Positions 57,056-64,000 of a stretch of DNA of 64,000 nt are shown piece after piece. The position numbers were made by a program, and so were the translations under genes. Location: assembly GCA_022821805.1 (NCBI GenBank), contig JAJECX010000015.1, positions 1 to 64,000 on the forward strand, read 5' to 3'. Each line of letters opens with the position of its first letter. The first letter of the stretch is position 1. The notes below the pieces were generated by a model. It worked only from the letters and a program-made list of their open reading frames with translations. It did not search any database and had not been told where the DNA came from. Source of the stretch: Anaerolineae bacterium. Lineage in GTDB: Bacteria; Chloroflexota; Anaerolineae; Aggregatilineales; Phototrophicaceae.

Positions 57056-58516
57056 TCAGTTAATCGTGCCGACGTCAATCATCCCCTCGCCGAACACCTG
57101 TCCCGGCTTGATCACCATCGGCGCCGCCACATCAACCGTCCCGATCAAATCGTAGGTCGTCGCGCCAGTCACGCGCACCGGCACAATCTCGCCAATCGGC
57201 AGCTCGCCCTCAATCAACACATAGCCATCAATCTCCGGCGCGTCGCGATAACTGCGTCCCAGGCTGATGACATCGCCGGTCTCGGCGCCATCTTCCTCTT
57301 CGCCAGCGCCATGCCCCTCCACCAGCATATCCAGCGTCCGCCCGACCAGCGCCTGATTCTTCTTCAGGCTGATGCCGCTTTGCAGCTCCATCAGTCGCTC
57401 GTACCGCTCTTGCTTGATTGCGTCATCAACCTGATTCGGCAGCGCCGCGCTCGGCGTGCCCAGTTCGTAGCTGTATTGAAAGGCGCCAACCCGGTCAAAT
57501 TCCAACTCGCGGACCAGCTTCAGCAGCGCCTCGAACTCTTCGTCGGTTTCGCCCGGGTAGCCGACGATGAAGGTTGTGCGCACCGCCAACTCCGGCATCA
57601 GTTCGCGCAGCCGCCCAATTGTCTCGTAAACCCACTCCACTTTCGCGGGCCGCTTCATTCGTTTCAGCGTCTCGCGGTGCCCGTGCTGCAGCGGAATATC
57701 GAGGTAGGGCAGTACTTGCTCGTGCCGCGCCATCGTCTCCATCAGCCGCGGCGTCACATAACCGGGATAGGCGTACATGATCCGCAGCCAGGGGATGCCC
57801 GGCGCCGCTTCCACAATCGCATCCAGCAATTGCGCCAGCCCATCTTTCATGCCCAGGTCGTAACCATAATCGGTGCTGTCCTGCGCAATCAGCATGATTT
57901 CCCTGACGCCCATTGCCTGCAGCCGCAGCGCCTCCGCCACGATTGCTTCCAGCGGTCTGCTCACCGCCGTGCCCTTGATCCGCGGGATGGCGCAAAACGC
58001 GCAAGGACGCCGACAGCCATCGGCGATTTTTAAGTAGGCGGAGGCGCCTTGCACGCTCGCCCGCAGCACGCCCCGCTCATCGCGCCCGACCACATCAGCA
58101 TCGCCCGGCAAATGATACAGCGGCTCGGGATGCTTCCGCCGGCGCAGCCGCCGGATAAGATCGAAAATGTCCATCCAGCGCCGCGTGCCGATGACGCCAT
58201 CCAGCCCCGGAACTTCCTGGGCAAGCGTATCGCCATAACGCTGCGACAGGCAGCCGGCCGCGATCACCATCTGGTCGGCGCGCTTGATCGCCACCAACTG
58301 GCGCAGCGCCTCAACCGATTCTTCCTTCGCCGCGTTGATGAAGCCGCAGGTATTGACGATCAGCACCTCAGCCGCTTCCGGGTCGCCAACGCCGCGCATG
58401 CCTTCGTGGTTCAACACTTGCGCCATGCTCTCGCTGTCGACAGTGTTCTTCGAGCAGCCCAGGCTGAGCAGGTAGTATTTGTCTTTGGGTTTGTTGACCG
58501 ATTTCGCCATTGTCAT
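57056..58516 (-). CDS. rimO: ribosomal protein uS12 methylthiotransferase
   Basis: YYLLSLGCSKNTVDSESM, VNTCGFINAAKEESV, KIADGCRRPCAFCAIPRIKG, C-terminal TRAM domain. Confidence 0.95.
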   Translation of the reverse strand: MTMAKSVNKPKDKYYLLSLGCSKNTVDSESMAQVLNHEGMRGVGDPEAAEVLIVNTCGFINAAKEESVEALRQLVAIKRADQMVIAAGCLSQRYGDTLAQEVPGLDGVIGTRRWMDIFDLIRRLRRRKHPEPLYHLPGDADVVGRDERGVLRASVQGASAYLKIADGCRRPCAFCAIPRIKGTAVSRPLEAIVAEALRLQAMGVREIMLIAQDSTDYGYDLGMKDGLAQLLDAIVEAAPGIPWLRIMYAYPGYVTPRLMETMARHEQVLPYLDIPLQHGHRETLKRMKRPAKVEWVYETIGRLRELMPELAVRTTFIVGYPGETDEEFEALLKLVRELEFDRVGAFQYSYELGTPSAALPNQVDDAIKQERYERLMELQSGISLKKNQALVGRTLDMLVEGHGAGEEEDGAETGDVISLGRSYRDAPEIDGYVLIEGELPIGEIVPVRVTGATTYDLIGTVDVAAPMVIKPGQVFGEGMIDVGTIN

Positions 58517-58556
58517 TTACCGTGTTATTGAGAATCAGATTGTTCGATATGGTAAA

Positions 58557-59258
58557 TCAATTGCCATAGAGAATTTTCTTTGCCTCCAAGTGACGCTCGT
58601 AATCGGCCATAAACTTTCGATGGACAACATCGGGATTCAATTTGTGAGTATCGGCAAGCGCGCCATCAGGGCTGAATTTGGAATCGTGGACGTGAGTTCC
58701 GAGCGTGATATTGTCCCGTGAATTGGTCATCTCAAATAGGTTGAGTTGGTCCAATCGCCGCAGCGCATTAGAAAATCTTTTGCGTATTTCTGCTTCAAAT
58801 GGCTCGATAAGTCTATCCCAAGCCGCGTCCAGATCCTAGTACGCTAGGCTACTGTATGCGTCGCTAAACTCAATCTAGGACGTCGAGCGATCATGATGGT
58901 CGCGCATTATGGCGTTTGCAGTTTCAAGCAGAGGCGCATATTTCTGCATAAGTTCCCATTCTCGAAAGAAATAGTATTCTTCTACGATTGGGCGCAAATA
59001 CGCTTTGCGCAATTCTTCATCTTCGTCGCCGAATCCTTGGCCGTACTTACGATTGTCGTCCACTCGTCTCGTCAATCCTTCTTCCGTATTGGCGGCGAGT
59101 GTTACGTCGTAACAGTGGTCCTGCGACGTTATGGCAAATCCATAAAACGTCTCTTGCTTGTGATCTCGTTGCAATTGCCCAAATGCTTGACGAGCCCCTG
59201 TGAAGATCGCATCTTCCAGCGCGTCATAGTCAAAATCTAGTTCTAGTCTTGTTGCCAT
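58557..59258 (-). pseudogene. DUF4303-like protein interrupted by two in-frame TAG codons
   Basis: 58875..59261 N-terminal part and 58557..58754 C-terminal part are in one frame (705 nt total), separated only by TAG at 58875-58877 and TAG at 58836-58838. Confidence 0.72.
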
Positions 59259-60376
59259 CACGCTCCCTCCTTCGTCGGCGGCAAACCCGCCTGCGTCACC
59301 CGCGGCGGCAATATCGCCGTCGGCGGACCCGGCGTCGGCGTCGCGCTCGGTATCGGCGTAATCGTGGGAAAAGGCGTATACGTCAGCGTCGGAATCGGCG
59401 TGTCGCTCGGAACCAGCGTCTCCGTCGGCGTCGGACTCGGTCCTTCGGTTGCAGTCGGCTCAGCCGCCGCCGTTGCCGCGACGAGCTCCGCCACAGGCCT
59501 CACCGGCGTCGGCGCCCCCGCCGGACCCAACTCGACGATCGCCTCTGTCGCTGTGAAACGGATATCGGCTCGCTGCCCGCGCCCGCCGATCTGACCCTGC
59601 CGCTGCCCGTTCCAAATCACATCGAGCGCCATCGCATTTGCCGCCGCCACCCGCACTTCGCTAAGCGCATTGTATTCCAGCAGCGTATCCGGCGCCGCGA
59701 TGCCGCTGAACTGCTCGACTCCATCCACTTGCACACTCATCCAGCTGCGCTGCGTCAGCAAGAGGCTGACCAGGATGCCGCTGCCGCCATATTGCGCCCG
59801 ATTCGAATCTGTCGGCGCGGCAGCCGCCGGCTCGGCCGGTAGCGCCGCCTCGGTCTCTGTCGGCGGCGAGATGACAGTCGCATCAGCTGCTTGACCAGGC
59901 GAAATGACATTCTCCAGCCCGACCAGCTCGACCGTCACATAAGCGATAATGGCGAGCGCCGCCGCCGAAATTAGCAGCAGCAGCAGCACGCGCAGCACAC
60001 TGCGGCAAGTGGACGAACGCCGTTCCGCCAGCTGCATCTCCTGCATGGGCTGCGTCGAACTGAGGACGCGCTCCGCTTCCGCTTCTTCCCGCCGCCGTCT
60101 ACTTCCCCGCCGGCTGCGTCGCGCTTTTTCTTGCGCCAGGCGCATTTGGCTGTAGAGCCGCAGCACATCCTCTTCATCCAGCTCGAGGAAGCGCCCGTAA
60201 ATCCGCAGCATGCCGCGGACTTGAATCTCCGGCACGCCGGCGATCTCGAACTCGCCAGCTTCAAAGGCTTCCAGTATCGGCTGGCGAATCTTCAGCCCGG
60301 CGACCGCGTCTTCAATTGTGATTTCGTTGGCTTCGCGCGCTTCGCGCAGTATCTGCCCGAGGGAATAGGCATCCAT
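59258..60376 (-). CDS. RodZ-like helix-turn-helix membrane protein with DUF4115-like domain and Pro/Thr-rich C-terminal tail
   Basis: LGQILREAREANEITIEDAVAGLKIRQPILEAFEAGEFE; TM LRVLLLLLISAAALAIIAYV; RSWMSVQVDGVEQFSG...; TPTETLVPSDTPIPTLTYTPFPTITPIPSATPTPGPP. Confidence 0.85.
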   Translation of the reverse strand: MDAYSLGQILREAREANEITIEDAVAGLKIRQPILEAFEAGEFEIAGVPEIQVRGMLRIYGRFLELDEEDVLRLYSQMRLAQEKARRSRRGSRRRREEAEAERVLSSTQPMQEMQLAERRSSTCRSVLRVLLLLLISAAALAIIAYVTVELVGLENVISPGQAADATVISPPTETEAALPAEPAAAAPTDSNRAQYGGSGILVSLLLTQRSWMSVQVDGVEQFSGIAAPDTLLEYNALSEVRVAAANAMALDVIWNGQRQGQIGGRGQRADIRFTATEAIVELGPAGAPTPVRPVAELVAATAAAEPTATEGPSPTPTETLVPSDTPIPTLTYTPFPTITPIPSATPTPGPPTAILPPRVTQAGLPPTKEGA

Positions 60377-60479
60377 CAGCTTCGGCGACCCTCAATGAAG
60401 AAACCCCGTCGTTCAGTATAACCAGAAACGGACGGGGCCAGGTAATCTCTAACACTAATTGTTTGAAGGATGCCGCTTT

Positions 60480-61133
60480 TTACTCCTCGACCGCCTCGAA
60501 TTCCGCCTCCGAGGCTGTTTCTTCGGCTGCCGCGGGCGCTTCGTCTGCGCTTTCTGCCGCTTCCTCAGCGTCCGTCGACTCTTCCGCTGCGTCCTCGGCT
60601 GATGTCGCGTAGCGGAACCCTTCCGCCATGATGTCTTCCGCGCTGACGATCTCGCCCCGTTCGCGCGCCGCCAGGAACTCCGGCAGATCGTCTTCCGGCA
60701 CGATGGTAATCGTCAGCGTCGGCGCAATCTCCGTGCCCAGCCGAACCGGCACGCGATGCGTCCCCACCTCGCGCAGCGACTGCTGGCTAATGCGCCGCCG
60801 ATTGATATCGACGCTGGTTACGCGATCCAGCTCATCGGCGATCTCCTGAGTCGTCACCGAGCCGAAGAGCTTGCCGGTTGAGGCCGCCCGCCGGCCGAAA
60901 ATCAATTCGACGCCATCAATTTGATGCGCCAACTCATTGAGCATATTATTGTATTGCGCCTTTCGCGCTTCGACATTCTGGCGGATCGTCTCGGTCTGAC
61001 GCAGGGCTGATGTCGTCGCTTGCATCGCGATCTTGCGCGGTATCAAATAATTGCGCGCGAAACCATCAGCCACCCTGACCACCTCGCCCGCTACCCCGTG
61101 CTTGTACAAGTCCTGAAGCAAAATAACTTGCAT
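60480..61133 (-). CDS. rplI: 50S ribosomal protein bL9 with acidic C-terminal extension
   Basis: MQVILLQDLYKHGVAGEVVRVADGFARNYLIPRKIAMQAT; tail EESTDAEEAAESADEAPAAAEETASEAEFEAVEE. Confidence 0.95.
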   Translation of the reverse strand: MQVILLQDLYKHGVAGEVVRVADGFARNYLIPRKIAMQATTSALRQTETIRQNVEARKAQYNNMLNELAHQIDGVELIFGRRAASTGKLFGSVTTQEIADELDRVTSVDINRRRISQQSLREVGTHRVPVRLGTEIAPTLTITIVPEDDLPEFLAARERGEIVSAEDIMAEGFRYATSAEDAAEESTDAEEAAESADEAPAAAEETASEAEFEAVEE

Positions 61134-61266
61134 GCGAATCCCTCACATTTTCCGCGTCAACTGCCGCGCCGACCGCGTCTTCCATAAACTAAACTGGTAT
61201 ATTATAGCCGTATCGCCGCCCCTGCCAAGTGGCAATCCCACCCCCGCCATCGGGCGCGGCTGAGGC

Positions 61267-62907
61267 ATGACGATGAGCCAGAGCAACGCGCTGGACAATC
61301 GCGAAATCATCGAAAAAGCTGTCATTGTGCTCGCTGGCTTCGTCGCCAGCGGTCTGCTCGGTCTCGTACGGTTGGCGGTGGTCGGCGCCCAGTTCGGGAC
61401 TGGCGCCGCCTACGATGCCTTCGCCGCCGCCCAGCAATTGCCCGAGTCCGTATTTGTCCTGGTCGCTGGCGGCGCGCTCGGCTCGTCCTTCATCCCCATC
61501 TATGCCAAATACCGCGTCATCGACCAGGAAGCGGCTTCGCGCTTGGCCAGCGCCGTCATGACGCTGTCGGCAGCCGGCGCGGCGCTGCTCGGCTTGATCG
61601 TGTATGCCTTCGCCCCCCAACTGGTGACGCTCGTCCTCTACCGCGAACGTTCACTGCAAGAGCAGCAGCTGATGATCGACATGGTCCGCTTGATGATGCT
61701 GACGCCCTTCATCTTCAGCATCAGCGGCTTGCTGATGGGCTTGCTGCAATCGCACGCCGCCTTCTGGCTGCCGGCCATCGCCATCAGCATGAATAATATC
61801 GGCATCATTATCGGCGCGCTATTCATCTCCCCGATCTTGTCCGCTCATCCGGACGTGGGGCAGGTCGGCGATCTCAATATCATGGGCTTGGCTTACGGCG
61901 CCGTACTAAGCGCTTGCCTGCATCTGCTAGTCCAGCTGCCCGGCGTCGTCAAACTGCCGACGCGGCTGCGCCCCCTGCTTTCCCCCCGCACCCCCGGCGT
62001 TGTCGATGTCTTGCGTCTGATGCTGCCACGCGTCTTCGGCTTGGCGGTTGTGCAGATCAATTTTCACGTCAATATCATTCTGGCGAATACCATGGTCGCC
62101 GGCAGCGTCGGCGCCGTTCGCTACGCCTTCATGCTGACCTTCTTCGTGCTCGGCATCATCGCCCAGAGCCAGGGCTCAGCCGTCTTTCCCACGCTGGCGG
62201 CGCTGAAAGCCGAGGGCGATTACGATGGCTTCAAAGACCGCCTCTCGCGCGCCATGCGCAATGTGCTTTGCCTGTCCTTCCCCGCGTCGACGCTGCTGAT
62301 CCTGCTTGGCGAGCCGCTGGTCAGCGTTCTGCAGCGCGGCGAATGGACGAGCGACAGCACAAGCGCGGTCGCCTGGGCAATGGGCTTTTACGCCATCGGC
62401 ATTGCTGGTTTTGCCCTGCTAGAGGTGCTTTCGCGCGCCTTCTACGCCTTGGAAGACACCCGCACGCCCGCCATCGCTGGCGCCCTCGCCATGCTTAGCA
62501 ATATCGTGCTCAATCTCATCTTCATTCGGCTCATCGGCGATCCCGACAGTCTGGCGCGCGGCGCCTTCGCCGGCTTGGCGCTGGCCAACGCCCTGACCAC
62601 CATCGTCGAAGCGCTCGCGCTTTGGTGGCTGATCCGTCGCCGCCTGGCGCAACATGGTACCGAGCGCGGCCTGCACGACCGCGAGATTGTCACGAGCGCC
62701 GCTGGCAGCCTGCTGCTCTCGCTGCTAATGGCGGCTGCGCTTGGCATCTTGATGGGCGCATTGCCCGCAGTGGGCTTGAATCTGGCGCTCATCGGCTGCG
62801 CCCTTTCCGCGCTGATCTTCTTCGGCGGCGGCTACCTCTTCAACATCAGTGAAGTACGCGAACTGCTCCGACCCTTCCTGCGCCGCTTGCTGCCGTTCAA
62901 GGACTAA
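61267..62907 (+). CDS. murJ: MurJ/MviN lipid II flippase family
   Basis: GLLGLVRLAVVGAQFGTGAAYDAFAAAQQLPESVFVLVAGGALGSSFIPIYAKY; LSRAFYALEDTRTPAIAG; 14 TM-like. Confidence 0.93.
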   Translation: MTMSQSNALDNREIIEKAVIVLAGFVASGLLGLVRLAVVGAQFGTGAAYDAFAAAQQLPESVFVLVAGGALGSSFIPIYAKYRVIDQEAASRLASAVMTLSAAGAALLGLIVYAFAPQLVTLVLYRERSLQEQQLMIDMVRLMMLTPFIFSISGLLMGLLQSHAAFWLPAIAISMNNIGIIIGALFISPILSAHPDVGQVGDLNIMGLAYGAVLSACLHLLVQLPGVVKLPTRLRPLLSPRTPGVVDVLRLMLPRVFGLAVVQINFHVNIILANTMVAGSVGAVRYAFMLTFFVLGIIAQSQGSAVFPTLAALKAEGDYDGFKDRLSRAMRNVLCLSFPASTLLILLGEPLVSVLQRGEWTSDSTSAVAWAMGFYAIGIAGFALLEVLSRAFYALEDTRTPAIAGALAMLSNIVLNLIFIRLIGDPDSLARGAFAGLALANALTTIVEALALWWLIRRRLAQHGTERGLHDREIVTSAAGSLLLSLLMAAALGILMGALPAVGLNLALIGCALSALIFFGGGYLFNISEVRELLRPFLRRLLPFKD

Positions 62908-62997
62908 TTCCATGTATATTGCGACCGCTTCACGAATGAGTCCTATTGGGGCAAGCCATTGGCTCGCCTGCCCAATCAAACTCGGAGGAACTTCACC

Positions 62998-63735
62998 ATG
63001 CCCAACCAACTACAAGGCAAAGTCGCCGTCATCACCGGCGCCGGCCGCGGTATCGGACGCGCGCTCGCCATCGGTTTCGCTGAGCAGGGCGCTCGCGTCG
63101 TCTGCGCCGCCCGCACGCAAAGTCAGATTGACGAAACCGTCCGCGCGATATATGAGGCCGGCGGCGACGCTATCGCCGTCCGCTGCGATGTCACCGACGC
63201 TGCCGCTGTCGAGCGTCTTTATGCCGTAACCCGCGACCAATTCGGACCGGTCGATATCGTGGTCGCCAACGCCGGCGGCAACTTCTCGCGACAATCGGTC
63301 GAAGAAAGCGACATCAGCGACTGGGAACTAACCGTTCGCGTCAACCTCATCGGCGTCTATTACAGTTGCAAATTCGCAATCCCCGACTTGAAAGGGAAGG
63401 GCGGGCATATCATCGTGGTCGGCTCCGGCGTCGGTCACCGCGTCGTCGATGACGCGCATTCCGCCTACGGCGCAGCCAAAGCCGGCGCCTGGATGTTCGT
63501 CCGCGCCCTGGCGGCCGAACTGCGCCCCTACAATATCTGCGTCAACGAGCTGATTCCGGGTTTGGTGCAGACCGAGATTACCGCGGACGTCAATCGCACG
63601 GACGAATCCGCCTTCGGCGTCGAGTGGTTCAAGCGGCCCGAAGACGTCCTGCCGCTGGCGCTCTTCCTGGCGATCCAGCCCTTGACCGGTCCCACGGGCC
63701 AGAGCTTCAGCCTCATGCGCCGCGACTCGCAGTAG
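62998..63735 (+). CDS. SDR-family NAD(P)-dependent oxidoreductase
   Basis: VAVITGAGRGIGRALAIGFAEQGARVVCAAR, VANAGGNFS, SAYGAAKAGAWMFVRALAAEL. Confidence 0.92.
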   Translation: MPNQLQGKVAVITGAGRGIGRALAIGFAEQGARVVCAARTQSQIDETVRAIYEAGGDAIAVRCDVTDAAAVERLYAVTRDQFGPVDIVVANAGGNFSRQSVEESDISDWELTVRVNLIGVYYSCKFAIPDLKGKGGHIIVVGSGVGHRVVDDAHSAYGAAKAGAWMFVRALAAELRPYNICVNELIPGLVQTEITADVNRTDESAFGVEWFKRPEDVLPLALFLAIQPLTGPTGQSFSLMRRDSQ

Positions 63736-63764
63736 CGACGGCAGTCGCCTTTCTGCGAATAAAC

Positions 63765-63840
63765 CTAGGGGCGTCCTCTCAGGTCGCCTGTCGATTCATA
63801 TAAGTAGATTAGGTGGGCGACTCACAAAGTCGCCCCAACA
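63765..63840. repeat. two copies (opposite halves) of the palindromic intergenic repeat
   Basis: ctaggggcgtcctctcaggtcgcctg and aggtgggcgactcacaaagtcgccccaac. Confidence 0.7.
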
Positions 63841-63938
63841 CCAATTGCCAATTGGCCGATGGACACAAGACCGGAATTCACCTCTGTGCCCTCAAAAAAA
63901 ACTCGGTGTTCTCGGTGGTAAATGATGCTATGATCGTC

Positions 63939-64000
63939 TTAGGATTTCTTCACACGCGCGAAGAGCGCCTTCAAATAAGCCGCCTCGGGAAAACCGACCG
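63939..64000 (-). CDS. C-terminal fragment of a CDS running off the window, possibly a class I SAM rRNA methyltransferase (RlmI-like)
   Basis: Minus strand translates ...VGFPEAAYLKALFARVKKS*. Confidence 0.35.
   Translation of the reverse strand, partial: VGFPEAAYLKALFARVKKS

Noticed and set aside
57053-58033. 326-aa plus-strand ORF opposite rimO
   Set aside because: Shadow ORF; rimO is unambiguous.
58836-58877. Pyrrolysine-type recoding as the preferred explanation of the two TAGs
   Set aside because: No pyl genes or PYLIS-like evidence in the window; nonsense mutation is simpler, so recoding is kept only as an alternative.
1-64000. tRNA genes
   Set aside because: No convincing T-arm/acceptor patterns were found by eye; a tRNAscan-SE run would be needed to exclude them.

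Overview
64 kb chromosomal window at roughly 58-60% GC. Gene families, TPTP-type linkers and abundant GTAGGGGCGA palindromic intergenic repeats suggest a Chloroflexota (Anaerolineae-like) bacterium; this is inference only. It opens with the 3' end of an rRNA locus (5S rRNA). Main contents: two tandem polytopic GT-like membrane proteins; an S41 peptidase; a 7-gene LIV-type ABC transporter plus two acyl-CoA ligases; a DtxR-like regulator; an AT-rich island encoding a two-gene AAA ATPase + DUF4435 module that resembles a PARIS (AriA/AriB) anti-phage system; hyuA/hyuB split by an hsp20 cassette; a PucC-family MFS protein; a T-box-controlled pheS-GT39-pheT operon; proA/proB; three tandem clan-A glycoside-hydrolase-like proteins; rnz, rimO, a RodZ-like gene, rplI, murJ and SDR genes. 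Strongest leads: (1) the PARIS-like pair, with an 8+8 bp inverted repeat overlapping its candidate promoter; (2) the glycosyltransferase embedded in the T-box pheST operon; (3) a DUF4303 ORF interrupted by two in-frame TAG codons; (4) a HIT-family gene whose strong-SD CxxC N-terminus lies in a different frame from its HIT domain; (5) trypsin-fold and GH18-like proteins that have apparently lost catalytic residues; (6) LivM/LivH permeases with unusual insertions. All homology calls are from reading motifs; no database search was run.
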